Assembly: GCA_018715595.1 (NCBI GenBank)
Contig: DVLI01000006.1
Location: 1-64,000, forward strand
Source: Candidatus Caccoplasma merdavium
Lineage (GTDB): Bacteria; Bacteroidota; Bacteroidia; Bacteroidales; UBA11471
Length of the DNA: 64,000 nucleotides
Direction: 5' to 3'
Of this stretch, positions 33,944-43,845 are shown piece by piece. Positions within the stretch are counted from its first letter, which is position 1, and each line of letters begins with the position of its first letter. The notes under the pieces are model-generated. The model made no database searches. It worked only from the letters and a program-made list of their open reading frames with translations, and had not been told where the DNA came from. Position numbers and translations under genes: made by a program.

Positions 33944-36475
33944 TTATTCCCACTCTACCCGTAAAAAGTTGAGTTGCGTGGCGCCGCCGTCGACCGTCCC
34001 GGTATGTTGCACGCCGACCCCGCCGAAATCGTTCGGCTCTATTTCCGTCTCCATTTCGACCGAGAGTTTCACCTCGGGGCGTCCCGGCAGGACATAGTAT
34101 GTCGCATCGGTGTGGGCCGTGGCGCGCAGCCGCTGCCCCGTTGCTTCGAGGGTGATGCGGCAAGGTGTCCTGAAACACGACGAGGTGACCGGCTCGCCGA
34201 TGGGTGTTACCGTGCCGTGGTCATATTTGACGAAGAGGAAATCAATGGCGTCGCCATATTTCGTGGTGCGTATCAGCCGTAGGGCATATCCCGAGAGCGT
34301 GGTGTGGTCGAACTTGATAAACAGGTCGAGATACTGCTGCCGCGCACTGGCAAAGCCTTGTCCGGCCGTCTTGGCCGGTGACGCGACAAGCTCTACCTTC
34401 ATGTCGCCGAAGCGGTCGCCCACGGGTGTGTACCGTAGGCGGGCTCCCACGCGGCTTTGCACCAGACCCCGACCCTCACGGGCACCGTTTACGCCGTGGC
34501 CGTAATACCAATGGTCTTGGGAGTTATCGACCGTCCAGTCATAATCTTGGGTATCGGCCGGCTTGTACCCGTCGAGCGTCCAGAATCCCGGAAGCAACCT
34601 CAACTGCTGCGTCGTGGGCAGGGTCGAAAAGTCGGTGGTGAGCGACGATGCGTCGTCGGTTATCCTTCTCGACTTGACGGGCCCGTATATGACCCGGTAT
34701 TCCTCCCCCGCTTTGCAGCGGATATTCCGGGGTGTGACGGCGGCCATCAGATAGCAGCCCTTGTCTCCGGCCGAAAGGCGGTAGGAGCAGAGCGGCTTGC
34801 CCAGGTTCGACGCCGCCACGGGAATGGCGTTGCGGCCCGACTTGTCGGAGCATCGGTACCACGTCACCGACGACAAATCTTCCCGTTCGGAGTCGAGGGT
34901 ATAATGCAGGTGCAATGTCCCGTTTTCATATGCGATGCGGGGCTTGTCGACAAAAGCGGGAGCGGGGAGCGTGCGGGGGCGGGCATGGACGATGGCGGCC
35001 GCACAAAGACCTTCGGGCGTGGACGCTGTCACGGCCACTTCCCGCACTTCGTCGCGGTCGTGTATCGACTCGACCCGGCAGCTGCCCTTGTCGGGCGACG
35101 GTGTGATGCGCACATAGGCCGAGTCTTCGGGCGAAAGGCTCCAAGAGAGCTGTCCGATGGCCCGGGGCTTGCAACCCGGCCGGGCGGCCGTCGCAGCCAG
35201 GGTGATGCCTTCCTGTCCCGTTTCGATGGTTTCACGGGTCGGTGCTATCCACATCTTCGTGGGAATGTCGGTCAGGTCGCGTTGCAGCCGTTTCCCGACG
35301 GCGACAATCTGTTCCCGGGTGTGGCAGGGGTCCCAATCGTCGTCGCCCCGCAGGAGGTTATATAGGTTATATATCGTGTCTCCCCCCACGACGATGCGGT
35401 AGGCATCGAGCAGCGGTTTCCCGGTGAGGTCGATGCTCGTTTCGGGGGAGTTGCTTCCCATGGGACAGGGGCTGCCGTTGAAACGGAGCCCGGCATGGTA
35501 GTAGCGCTCTTCGCGCAGGGGAAAGTCGCGCCAGTTGCAATCTCTGACATGCTCGCCGTGTATGTGGGTGTCGATGGCGGCAACCGGCCCTCTTGACTTG
35601 ACGAAGTATTGCGTGCCCCGGCTCATCGAGGTTATGTCGCAGTGGAGAAACACGGCACCGTTCCCCTCGGTATGTCCGAAAGGCCGCGGGGCATAAAATT
35701 CGAGCGTGCAGTCCTTATACACGCCCGTCCCGCACAGGGCGTCGTCGGTGCACTCCATGTGGCACCCGAGAAACAGGGCGCGCTTGGCACCGGCGAAATT
35801 GCACAGGTTGAGCCGGCTGATGAAGCGGACATTCCGGCAGAACACGCGGTCGCTGTTGCAGATGGCCAGTTGTGCCTGCACGATGGCGCTGCCGCGTCGG
35901 GGGCGGTTCAGCTCGGGGCGGAGCGGATAGTCGAGGTCGACGTTGCAGTAGTTTCCCAGGGTGAGATTCTCGCAGGTTACCTCGTCGCTGTCGAAATAGA
36001 AGAGCGTGAAATTGCCTACCGCTCCCATCGTCTGCCCCCGGTTGCCCGCCAAGACCACTTTCGACGGGTCGTCGGTGAGCCCTTTGAGATGAAGGCCGTC
36101 GCAATGTACGATAAGGCCATAGGGCGTGCTGCCCTGCTGCGGCCGGCGCACCGACGGGTCGTCGGGGTCGTCGACCCAGTACACCCACGGGGCGAAATAG
36201 AGTTTCATGGGGTCGTCGGCCGTTCCGGGAGTCAGGTGACCGACGGCCTCTTGCACCGAGGTGTAGACGTAGCGACAGACACGGCTTATGGTGTCGGGCA
36301 GCGAGCCGTCGATAAAGAAGGTCTTTGGGCCGAGCGTGATGGTGTCGGTGTGGTAGATGACGGTCTTGCCGTCGAAATATATGGGGTCGTCGGGGTCGGT
36401 GGCTTGGTAGGGATACTGTGCCGACAGGGTGGCTGCACACAAGAGTGCCGATAAAAGAAGGCGTGTTTTTTTCAT
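33944..36475 (-). CDS. Large secreted pectinesterase-like beta-helix protein
   Basis: 843 residues from the ATG at 36475, with a signal peptide (to about 20). Residues about 45-330 resemble the pectin-lyase/pectinesterase beta helix, with repeated turns such as LTLGNYCNVDLDY and VFLHCDITSMSRG. A middle region (about 400-600) is Ig-like, and the last 200 residues form a concanavalin-like beta sandwich. It may de-esterify or bind pectic glycans outside the cell; catalytic Asp residues are not certain. A minus-strand TATCTTTG (36496-36503) is the promoter. It stands alone. Confidence 0.75.
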   Translation of the reverse strand: MKKTRLLLSALLCAATLSAQYPYQATDPDDPIYFDGKTVIYHTDTITLGPKTFFIDGSLPDTISRVCRYVYTSVQEAVGHLTPGTADDPMKLYFAPWVYWVDDPDDPSVRRPQQGSTPYGLIVHCDGLHLKGLTDDPSKVVLAGNRGQTMGAVGNFTLFYFDSDEVTCENLTLGNYCNVDLDYPLRPELNRPRRGSAIVQAQLAICNSDRVFCRNVRFISRLNLCNFAGAKRALFLGCHMECTDDALCGTGVYKDCTLEFYAPRPFGHTEGNGAVFLHCDITSMSRGTQYFVKSRGPVAAIDTHIHGEHVRDCNWRDFPLREERYYHAGLRFNGSPCPMGSNSPETSIDLTGKPLLDAYRIVVGGDTIYNLYNLLRGDDDWDPCHTREQIVAVGKRLQRDLTDIPTKMWIAPTRETIETGQEGITLAATAARPGCKPRAIGQLSWSLSPEDSAYVRITPSPDKGSCRVESIHDRDEVREVAVTASTPEGLCAAAIVHARPRTLPAPAFVDKPRIAYENGTLHLHYTLDSEREDLSSVTWYRCSDKSGRNAIPVAASNLGKPLCSYRLSAGDKGCYLMAAVTPRNIRCKAGEEYRVIYGPVKSRRITDDASSLTTDFSTLPTTQQLRLLPGFWTLDGYKPADTQDYDWTVDNSQDHWYYGHGVNGAREGRGLVQSRVGARLRYTPVGDRFGDMKVELVASPAKTAGQGFASARQQYLDLFIKFDHTTLSGYALRLIRTTKYGDAIDFLFVKYDHGTVTPIGEPVTSSCFRTPCRITLEATGQRLRATAHTDATYYVLPGRPEVKLSVEMETEIEPNDFGGVGVQHTGTVDGGATQLNFLRVEWE

Positions 36476-36495
36476 GATTCCCGGATAAATACATT

Positions 36496-36503
36496 CAAAG
36501 ATA
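36496..36503 (-). promoter_or_regulatory. -7 promoter element of the beta-helix gene
   Basis: TATCTTTG on the minus strand, 20 bp before the ATG at 36475. Confidence 0.7.
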
Positions 36504-36577
36504 GGGATAAAATTCATCATAATCCCTTCATTCTGAAAAAACGAAACGAAAAAGACCTTTATGCCGACGCTTTTTGC

Positions 36578-36585
36578 TACATTTG
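36578..36585 (+). promoter_or_regulatory. -7 promoter element of proA
   Basis: TACATTTG, 17 bp before the ATG at 36603; it excludes the in-frame ATG at 36561. Confidence 0.7.
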
Positions 36586-36602
36586 CACAAAATCGCGATA
36601 AT

Positions 36603-37853
36603 ATGTCTACACTTCTTTCCCGTCTCGAACAGGTGCGGGTGGCTTCGCGCCGGCTCAACCTGTTCGATGAGGAGCGCATCAATGCCGTACTGCTCGATGT
36701 CGCCGATGCAACCGATGCCCGGGCCGAACACATCTTGTCGGAGAATGCCCGCGACCTTGCCCTCATGGACAAGAACAACCCCAAGTATGACCGTTTGCAG
36801 CTGACCCGGCAGCGACTGGCCGACATCACCTCGGACATGCGCCGCGTGGCCGGCTTGCCCTCGCCGCTGGAACGGGTGCTCGCCGAGTGGGAGCGTCCCA
36901 ACGGCATGGCCATTCGCAAGGTGTCGGTACCGTTCGGCGTGATAGGAATTATCTACGAGGCGCGTCCCAACGTGACCTTCGATGTCTTCTCGCTCTGCTT
37001 CAAGGCCGGCAGTGCCTGCGTGCTCAAAGGCGGGAGCGACGCCCACTTCTCCAACACCGCGATTGTCGAGGTTATCAACAGTGTGTTGGTAAAACATGGA
37101 ATCGACTCGAACACAGTGGTTTTACTTCCCAATGACCGCGAGGTTATCAACGAGTTGTTGACAGCCTCGGGCTATGTCGACCTCATCATTCCCCGGGGCA
37201 GCAAGGGGCTCATCGACTTTGTGCGGCAAAATGCCAAGGTGCCGGTCATCGAGACCGGGGCCGGTGTGTGCCACACCTATTTCGACCGCGCCGGCGACCT
37301 CGAAAAGGGGCGCGACATCGTGTTCAACGCCAAGACCCGCCGCGTGTCGGTGTGCAACGCCCTCGACTGCCTCATCGTGCACCGCGAGCGGCTCGCCGAC
37401 CTGCCCGCCCTCTGCGCTCCGCTGGCCGGGAAAAATGTCACCATCTATGCCGACGGGCCGGCTCTTGCCGCCCTGCAAGGAGCCTATCCCGAGGCGTTGT
37501 TGCGGCCGGCCGACGACCATAGCTTCGGCACCGAGTTCCTCGACTACAAGATGGCCCTGAAAACCGTCGATTCGCTCGACGGCGCCCTCCAACACATCGC
37601 CTGCTACTCCTCGCAGCACAGCGAGTGCATCGTGAGCGAAGATACCGGTGCCTGCGCCCGCTTCACCCGCGAGGTCGATGCCGCCTGCGTCTACACCAAC
37701 GTGTCGACCGCCTTTACCGACGGCGGCCAGTTCGGCTTCGGTGCCGAGATAGGCATCAGCACCCAGAAGCTCCACGCCCGCGGGCCCATGGCTCTGCCCG
37801 AGCTTACCAGCTACAAATATATTGTTACCGGAAACGGACAAGTGCGAAAATAA
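36603..37853 (+). CDS. proA: Gamma-glutamyl phosphate reductase
   Basis: 416 residues. [34 protein letters not shown] and GAGVCHTY (catalytic Cys) are the ProA hallmarks, and the C-terminal [20 protein letters not shown] completes the family pattern (part: [13 protein letters not shown]). It reduces glutamyl phosphate to the semialdehyde for proline synthesis with NADPH. proB is not adjacent. It is followed after 17 bp by the arginine-pathway carbamoyltransferase, an amino-acid operon. Confidence 0.95.
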   Translation: MSTLLSRLEQVRVASRRLNLFDEERINAVLLDVADATDARAEHILSENARDLALMDKNNPKYDRLQLTRQRLADITSDMRRVAGLPSPLERVLAEWERPNGMAIRKVSVPFGVIGIIYEARPNVTFDVFSLCFKAGSACVLKGGSDAHFSNTAIVEVINSVLVKHGIDSNTVVLLPNDREVINELLTASGYVDLIIPRGSKGLIDFVRQNAKVPVIETGAGVCHTYFDRAGDLEKGRDIVFNAKTRRVSVCNALDCLIVHRERLADLPALCAPLAGKNVTIYADGPALAALQGAYPEALLRPADDHSFGTEFLDYKMALKTVDSLDGALQHIACYSSQHSECIVSEDTGACARFTREVDAACVYTNVSTAFTDGGQFGFGAEIGISTQKLHARGPMALPELTSYKYIVTGNGQVRK

Positions 37854-37870
37854 CAAAAAAACATTCCGAT

Positions 37871-38824
37871 ATGAGACATTTCACTTCTGTCAAAGACCTG
37901 GGCGACCTGAACGCCGCCCTGCAAGAGGCTTTCGCCGTGAAGGCCGACCGTTTTGCCTACCAGCATCTGGGAAAGAACAAGACGCTCATCATGATTTTCT
38001 TCAATTCGAGCCTGCGCACCCGCCTCAGTACCCAGAAGGCGGCCATGAACCTCGGCATGAACGTCATCGTGCTCGACATCAACCAGGGCGCCTGGAAGCT
38101 CGAAACCGAACGCGGCGTCATCATGGACGGCGACAAGACCGAGCACCTGCTCGAAGCCATTCCCGTCATCGGCTGCTACTGCGACGTCATCGGCGTGCGC
38201 TCCTTTGCCCGTTTTGAAAACAAGGCCGATGATTACGAAGAGAAAATCATCTCGCAGTTTATCCAGTACTCGGGACGCCCCGTGTTCAGCATGGAGGCGG
38301 CCACCCGTCACCCGCTGCAAAGTTTTGCCGACCTCATCACCATCGAGGAGTACAAGAAGACCCCGCGTCCCAAGGTCGTGCTCACCTGGGCTCCTCACCC
38401 CAAGGCGCTGCCGCAGGCCGTGGCCAACTCGTTTGCCGAGTGGATAAACGAGACCGACTATGACTTTGTCATCACCCACCCCGAAGGCTATGAGCTCGAC
38501 CCCCGCTTCGTGGGAAAAGCCCGCGTGGAGTATGACCAGCGCAAGGCTTTCGAGGGCGCCGACTTCATCTATGCCAAGAACTGGTCGGCCTATACCGACC
38601 CCAACTACGGCAAGGTCATCAACACCGACCGCTCCTGGACCGTCGACGCCGAGAAGATGGCGCTGACCAACAACGCCTACTTCATGCACTGCCTGCCCGT
38701 GCGCCGCAACATGATTGTGACCGACGAGGTCATCGAGAGCCCGCAGTCGATTGTCATTCCCGAAGCCGCCAACCGCGAAATCTCGGCGCAGGTCGTCCTG
38801 AAAAAGATTCTCGAAAGCCTTTGA
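37871..38824 (+). CDS. argF': N-succinyl/N-acetylornithine carbamoyltransferase
   Basis: 317 residues. FFNSSLRTRLST (about 43-54) is the carbamoyl-phosphate loop in the form seen in Bacteroides enzymes, and HCLPVRRN is the late signature. The 80s loop reads MDGDKTEHL with Thr at position 90. In B. fragilis that residue is Pro90 (succinylornithine enzyme), and in Xanthomonas it is Glu92 (acetylornithine enzyme). Absence of Glu favours N-succinylornithine as substrate. It performs the citrulline-forming step of arginine synthesis and is co-transcribed with proA. Confidence 0.92.
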   Translation: MRHFTSVKDLGDLNAALQEAFAVKADRFAYQHLGKNKTLIMIFFNSSLRTRLSTQKAAMNLGMNVIVLDINQGAWKLETERGVIMDGDKTEHLLEAIPVIGCYCDVIGVRSFARFENKADDYEEKIISQFIQYSGRPVFSMEAATRHPLQSFADLITIEEYKKTPRPKVVLTWAPHPKALPQAVANSFAEWINETDYDFVITHPEGYELDPRFVGKARVEYDQRKAFEGADFIYAKNWSAYTDPNYGKVINTDRSWTVDAEKMALTNNAYFMHCLPVRRNMIVTDEVIESPQSIVIPEAANREISAQVVLKKILESL

Positions 38825-38860
38825 CCCGCGACACCGCTTCGCATTTCGCCCGAAAAGTCG

Positions 38861-38868
38861 TACCTTTG
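38861..38868 (+). promoter_or_regulatory. -7 promoter element of argS
   Basis: TACCTTTG, about 63 bp before the ATG at 38932. Confidence 0.65.
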
Positions 38869-38931
38869 CCCGCTCCCGACCAGGCTGTCGCCTGCCGGGG
38901 CGGGAGAGTGTAAAATCCTAAACAAGAAATT

Positions 38932-40728
38932 ATGAAAGTCGAAAATCAAATAGCACAAGCCCTCTCGGCTGCCCTCGAAACCCTGTATGGGACGAAGGTA
39001 GCCCCCGAAGCCCTGGGCTTGCAGAAGACCAAAAAAGAGTTTGAAGGCAACCTCACGCTGGTGGTCTTCCCCTTCCTCAAAGCCTCGCACAAGTCGCCCG
39101 AGGCAACGGCCACCGAGATAGGCGAGTACATCAAGGCCCAACACCCCGAGCTGGTCGCCTCGTACAATGTGGTGAAGGGATTTCTCAACCTGGTCATCGC
39201 CCCGGCCTGCTGGGTGAGCCAGCTCAACGCCATCGCCGCCGCACCCCATTACGGTGTGCGCGAAGTGGCTCCCGATGCTCCGCTGGTGATGATCGAGTAC
39301 TCCTCGCCCAATACCAACAAACCCCTGCACCTGGGCCATGTGCGCAACAACCTGCTGGGATACAGCCTGGCCTGCATCATGCAGGCTTGCGGCAACCGGG
39401 TGGTGAAGACCAACATCGTCAACGACCGCGGTATCCACATCTGCAAGTCGATGCTGGCGTGGGAGAAGTGGGGCGAGGGTGTCACCCCCGAAAAGGCCGG
39501 CAAGAAGGGCGACCACCTCATCGGCGACTTCTATGTGCTCTTTGACAAGCACTACAAGCAGGAGTTGGCCGAGTTGCAGGCACAAGGCATGACCAAGGAG
39601 GAGGCCGAAGCCGCTTCGCCCCTCATGGCCGAGGCGCGCGAGATGTTGCGCAAGTGGGAGGCCGGCGATGCCGAGGTGCGCCGCGTGTGGGAGATGATGA
39701 ACAGTTGGGTCTATGCCGGATTTGACGAGACCTACCGCCGTCTCGGTGTCGACTTCGACAAAATCTATTACGAGTCGCAGACCTACCTCGAAGGCAAGGA
39801 GAAGGTGCTCGAAGGGCTCGAAAAGGGCGTGCTCTTCCGCAAGGACGACGGTTCGGTGTGGGCCGACCTCACCGACGAGGGGCTCGACCAGAAACTCCTG
39901 CTCCGGGCCGACGGCACGTCGGTGTATATGACACAGGACATCGGCACGGCCAAGCTGCGTTTCCGCGACTATCCCATCGACCGCATGATTTATGTCGTGG
40001 GCAATGAGCAGAACTACCACTTCCAGGTGCTCTCGATACTCCTCGACCGTCTCGGCTTCAAGTGGGGCCGCGACCTTGTGCACTTCTCCTACGGCATGGT
40101 GGAGCTGCCCGAGGGCAAGATGAAGTCGCGCGAAGGTACGGTGGTCGACGCCGACGACCTCATCGAAGAGATGGTGAATACCGCCCGTGAAACATCGGCC
40201 GAGCTGGGCAAGCTCGACGGCTGCACGCCCGAAGAGGCCGACGCCGTGTCGACCATGGTGGGACTGGGTGCTCTCAAATATTTTATCTTGAAGGTCGACC
40301 CCCGCAAGAACATGACCTTCAACCCCAAGGAGTCTATCGACTTCAACGGCAACACGGGGCCCTTTATCCAGTACACCCACGCCCGCATCTGCTCGGTGCT
40401 ACGCAAGGCGGCCGATGAGGGAATCGCCGTTCCTGCCGAGGCTTCGGCACATATCACCCTGTCGGACAAGGAGATTTCGCTCGTTCAGAACCTGGCGGCC
40501 TTCCCCGATGTGGTGGCCGAGGCCGGCAAGCAATACAGCCCCGCCCTTATCGCCAACTACACCTACGACCTGGTGAAAGAGTATAACCAGTTCTACCACG
40601 ACTTCTCGATTCTGCGCGAGAGCGATGCCGAGGTCAAAGCCTTCCGCCTGCTGCTCTCGGCACAGGTGGCACGGGTCGTGCGCACGGCCATGTCGCTGCT
40701 GGGCATTCAGGTGCCCGACCGCATGTAA
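38932..40728 (+). CDS. argS: Arginyl-tRNA synthetase
   Basis: 598 residues, class I. EYSSPNTNKPLHLGHVRNN contains the HIGH-type HLGH, and KMKSREGT stands for KMSKS. The N-terminal Add-1 domain and the C-terminal DALR domain (TYDLVKEYNQFYHDFSIL) are complete. It charges tRNA-Arg and lies just after the arginine and proline genes, but has its own promoter and terminator. Confidence 0.95.
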   Translation: MKVENQIAQALSAALETLYGTKVAPEALGLQKTKKEFEGNLTLVVFPFLKASHKSPEATATEIGEYIKAQHPELVASYNVVKGFLNLVIAPACWVSQLNAIAAAPHYGVREVAPDAPLVMIEYSSPNTNKPLHLGHVRNNLLGYSLACIMQACGNRVVKTNIVNDRGIHICKSMLAWEKWGEGVTPEKAGKKGDHLIGDFYVLFDKHYKQELAELQAQGMTKEEAEAASPLMAEAREMLRKWEAGDAEVRRVWEMMNSWVYAGFDETYRRLGVDFDKIYYESQTYLEGKEKVLEGLEKGVLFRKDDGSVWADLTDEGLDQKLLLRADGTSVYMTQDIGTAKLRFRDYPIDRMIYVVGNEQNYHFQVLSILLDRLGFKWGRDLVHFSYGMVELPEGKMKSREGTVVDADDLIEEMVNTARETSAELGKLDGCTPEEADAVSTMVGLGALKYFILKVDPRKNMTFNPKESIDFNGNTGPFIQYTHARICSVLRKAADEGIAVPAEASAHITLSDKEISLVQNLAAFPDVVAEAGKQYSPALIANYTYDLVKEYNQFYHDFSILRESDAEVKAFRLLLSAQVARVVRTAMSLLGIQVPDRM

Positions 40729-40756
40729 AAACAGCCATTCGGTATAATTTCTGAAA

Positions 40757-40788
40757 ACTCCGCCTCAACGAGGCGGAGTTTTTTTTTT
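40757..40788 (+). terminator. Intrinsic terminator of argS
   Basis: 10-bp perfect stem (40757-40766 with 40770-40779), 3-nt loop and about nine T residues. Confidence 0.9.
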
Positions 40789-40820
40789 GTGCCGGCCGCG
40801 CTCCTTGTGTTGAAAATTCG

Positions 40821-40828
40821 TAAGTTTG
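40821..40828 (+). promoter_or_regulatory. -7 promoter element of the GH29 gene
   Basis: TAAGTTTG, 30 bp before the ATG at 40859. Confidence 0.6.
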
Positions 40829-40858
40829 TCACACGTTAACCTTTTTCCTATCACGACC

Positions 40859-42625
40859 ATGAAACACCTGCGCATAGCCACATTTGTTTTCCCCCTTCTG
40901 ATGGCAGGAGCCGTGGCACACGCCACCCCTTCGCCCACGATGGCACCCGACACGCTGCTGCTGCCCGAGACACTGGCCTTACCCCCTCTGCCCGATACCC
41001 TTCCGGCTGCCTCGGTACCCCTCGGCGACAGTCGTGATTATGCCGAGGTGAAGAGCGATTTCCCCATGTGGAGTGGCCCTTTCGGCCCGACGTGGGACAG
41101 CATCAGCGCCCCCTATCCCGATGAGGTGGCGTGGTTGCGGCAGGCCAAGTTCGGCTTTTGGGTGCACTTCGGCCCCCAGGCGGTGGGAGAGTGCGGCGAC
41201 TGGTATGCCCGCCGGCTCTATCAACGCGATTATCCCGCCTACAAGGCCCATCTCGAAAAATACGGCCACCCCTCGCAGGTGGGCTACAAAGATGTGCTGC
41301 GCACCTGGAATCCCGAACATCTCGACCCCGAAGCCTATACCCGACTCTTCTACGAGGCCGGAGCCCGTTACCTCTTTATCTTGGGAGTGCATCACGACAA
41401 CTATGACTTGTGGAACTCGCGTTACCAGCCGTGGAACGCGGTCAACATCGGTCCGCACCGCGACCTGCTGGGTGAGTGGGCCGCTGCCATTCGGGCTCAG
41501 GGCATGCACTTCGGCATCACCTTCCATCACGAGTACACCTGGTGGTGGTGGCAGACGGCTTTTGAGTGCGACTCTACCGGCCCCTATGCCGGTGTTCCCT
41601 ACGACGGACGCCTCGTCTACGAGAGTGCCGAGGGCCGGTGGTGGGAACCCTATCCCCTGCAATGGCTTTACGGGATAAACCTGCGGGAGTACAAGACGAT
41701 GGACGAGTTTGTGAACCGTCCCGAAGAGGGCATCTTCACCCGCCATCAGGACTATGCCCGCTGGTACACCACGCAATGGGCCCTGCGCATCGAAGACGCC
41801 ATCGAGAAGTACGACCCCGACTTTATCTACACCGACGGCAACACCCTGCAACCCTTTTGCGGCATACGCACCGGTACCGGCACCAAGAGCGATGCCGCCC
41901 AGCGGGTCATCGCCTCGTACTACAACCGGGCGTTGAAGAAGCACGGCGAGGTCGACGTGTTCAGCATCGTCAAGTTCCACCCGGCCGGTCGCCGCGGTAT
42001 CGTGACGACCTTTGAAAACACCGTTCCCAAGGACATCAAACGCGACCAGATGTGGATAGGCGAGGCTCCCGTGGGCGACTGGTTCTATGCCGAGGGCATC
42101 GACTACAACGCCGTGTCGGTGGTGCGCTACTTGCTCGAATGTGTGTCGCGCGACGGGAATTGCGCCGTGAACATACCCATACGCCCCGACGGTTCGCTCG
42201 ACTCGGCCTGCGTCGACATGTTGCATGAGATAGGAGCCTGGGTGCGGGTCAATGCCGCCGGTATCTACGGCAGCCGGGCGTGGCGCGTGTGGGGTGAGTC
42301 GTCGCTGACCCCGGCCACGATGACGCCCCGTGGCAAACTCGGACGCCGCCAGGCCGAAGTGCCTTTCACGACGGGCGATTTCCGCTTCACCCTCGGAGCC
42401 GACAGCGCCGTCTATGCCTATTGCATGCAGGTGCCCCGAGCCGGTGAGACGCTTGTCATACGCTCTCTTTCCCGCGAAGCGGCACGAGTTACCGCAGTCA
42501 CCCTCTTGGGCAGCGATGCCCCCGTGGAGTGGCGGCAGACGCGCGACGCGCTCATTCTCCGTTGCCCCGCCGAGGTCGGGCGGTGCCGCATTACCGCCAC
42601 CTTCCGTGTCGAGGTCGCTCGGTAA
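40859..42625 (+). CDS. GH29 alpha-L-fucosidase-like protein, secreted
   Basis: 588 residues with a signal peptide (to about 25). The (beta/alpha)8 domain starts near residue 95 with FGFWVHFGPQAVGE and includes FILGVHHDNYDLWNS and FGITFHHEY. The probable nucleophile Asp is in DFIYTDG (about 324). A C-terminal beta sandwich follows. GH29 enzymes release fucose from host mucin glycans or plant xyloglucan; specificity is not readable. It is a single gene with its own promoter and a perfect terminator. Confidence 0.85.
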   Translation: MKHLRIATFVFPLLMAGAVAHATPSPTMAPDTLLLPETLALPPLPDTLPAASVPLGDSRDYAEVKSDFPMWSGPFGPTWDSISAPYPDEVAWLRQAKFGFWVHFGPQAVGECGDWYARRLYQRDYPAYKAHLEKYGHPSQVGYKDVLRTWNPEHLDPEAYTRLFYEAGARYLFILGVHHDNYDLWNSRYQPWNAVNIGPHRDLLGEWAAAIRAQGMHFGITFHHEYTWWWWQTAFECDSTGPYAGVPYDGRLVYESAEGRWWEPYPLQWLYGINLREYKTMDEFVNRPEEGIFTRHQDYARWYTTQWALRIEDAIEKYDPDFIYTDGNTLQPFCGIRTGTGTKSDAAQRVIASYYNRALKKHGEVDVFSIVKFHPAGRRGIVTTFENTVPKDIKRDQMWIGEAPVGDWFYAEGIDYNAVSVVRYLLECVSRDGNCAVNIPIRPDGSLDSACVDMLHEIGAWVRVNAAGIYGSRAWRVWGESSLTPATMTPRGKLGRRQAEVPFTTGDFRFTLGADSAVYAYCMQVPRAGETLVIRSLSREAARVTAVTLLGSDAPVEWRQTRDALILRCPAEVGRCRITATFRVEVAR

Positions 42626-42643
42626 AGCAACACCCGGAAAGAA

Positions 42644-42684
42644 ACAAGAACGGCAACAATCCTCAGGATTGTTGCCGTTCTTGT
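42644..42684. terminator. Shared terminator between GH29 and meaB
   Basis: Perfect 19-bp inverted repeat (42644-42662 with 42666-42684), 3-nt loop, between convergent genes. T tracts are weak. Confidence 0.75.
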
Positions 42685-42701
42685 AAAAGTGAAGTTCCCC
42701 T

Positions 42702-43793
42702 CTATCGCGCGAAGTAGTTGTCGAGAATTTCTTGGGCGGCGGTGAAGGGGCTCTCTTCGCCCACGAGCACGCGACGTTCTTTCTCGGCCAGTTGGCTGGC
42801 GATGGCGGGATTCTGGTAGAAGTGGGCCCGCAGTTGTTCGTCGATGGTCTCGGTGAGCCAGTAGCGCGACTGTTCGCGGCGGCGGCGGTCGAAGTAGCCG
42901 TTTTCTTTGACAAAGGCCACATAGTCGTCGATCATTTTCCACACCTCGTCGATGCCTATCCCGTAATAGCCCGAGTAGGTGAGCACCTGCGGTTCCCAGC
43001 CCGACGGGGTGGGCGGGAAGAGGTGCAGGGCGTTGCGGAAGTGCGCCTGTGCCAGTTGGGCTTTCTCGATGTTGTTGCCGTCGGCCTTGTTGATGACGAT
43101 GCCGTCGGCCATCTCCATGATGCCCCGTTTGATGCCTTGCAGTTCGTCGCCCGTGCCGGCCAGCTGGATAAGGAGGAAGAAGTCGACCATCGAGTGTACG
43201 GCGGTCTCGGACTGTCCCACGCCCACGGTCTCGACGAAGATGGTGTCGAAGCCGGCGGCTTCGCACAGGATAATGGTCTCGCGGGTCTTACGGGCCACGC
43301 CGCCCAGCGAGCCGGCCGACGGCGAGGGACGTATGAAGGCGTTTTTCTCCTGCGAAAGGCGTTCCATGCGGGTCTTGTCGCCGAGAATGCTCCCTTTCGA
43401 CCGTTCGCTGCTGGGGTCGATGGCCAGCACGGCCAGTTTGCTGCCCCGGCTCAGCACATGCAGCCCGAAGGCGTCGATCGACGTGCTCTTTCCCGAGCCC
43501 GGCACGCCGGTGATGCCGATGCGCACCGATTGCCCGGCGTAGGGCAGACAGCCGGTGATGACCTCCTGCGCGATGGCCTGGTGCTCGGGCAGTTGGCTCT
43601 CGACCAGCGTGACGGCCTGGCTCAGCACGGTGATGTTGCCTTGGCGTATCCCTTCGATGTATTCGGCGGCGGTGTATTCGCGGCGGCGGTGTTGCAGTTT
43701 CTGTGCCAGGTAGGGGTTTATCGACGGCGGTTGGCTGATGCCTTGGTTCACCGAAAGTCCGGCATATTCGCGGTTGTTCTCGATATGTTTCAT
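42702..43793 (-). CDS. meaB: Methylmalonyl-CoA mutase-associated GTPase MeaB
   Basis: 363 residues, G3E family. Walker A is GITGVPGSGKSTSID, Walker B-like VLAIDPSSERSKGSILGDK and FVETVGVGQSE follow, and NKADGNN is the guanine-specificity NKxD motif. It protects and reloads the B12-dependent methylmalonyl-CoA mutase used in succinate-to-propionate metabolism. The mutase genes are not in the window. It precedes the DUF1573 gene downstream of it on the map but is transcribed after it. Confidence 0.92.
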   Translation of the reverse strand: MKHIENNREYAGLSVNQGISQPPSINPYLAQKLQHRRREYTAAEYIEGIRQGNITVLSQAVTLVESQLPEHQAIAQEVITGCLPYAGQSVRIGITGVPGSGKSTSIDAFGLHVLSRGSKLAVLAIDPSSERSKGSILGDKTRMERLSQEKNAFIRPSPSAGSLGGVARKTRETIILCEAAGFDTIFVETVGVGQSETAVHSMVDFFLLIQLAGTGDELQGIKRGIMEMADGIVINKADGNNIEKAQLAQAHFRNALHLFPPTPSGWEPQVLTYSGYYGIGIDEVWKMIDDYVAFVKENGYFDRRRREQSRYWLTETIDEQLRAHFYQNPAIASQLAEKERRVLVGEESPFTAAQEILDNYFAR

Positions 43794-43845
43794 GGGAAGT
43801 GGATAAGGGAGGTTTTTTCGGGGAAGACGGTATGTCGTGACGAGA

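Noticed and set aside
36476-36919. N-terminal extension of the beta-helix protein, making 991 residues
   Set aside because: It would run through the divergent proA gene and upstream of a TATCTTTG promoter; a clean signal peptide begins at 36475.
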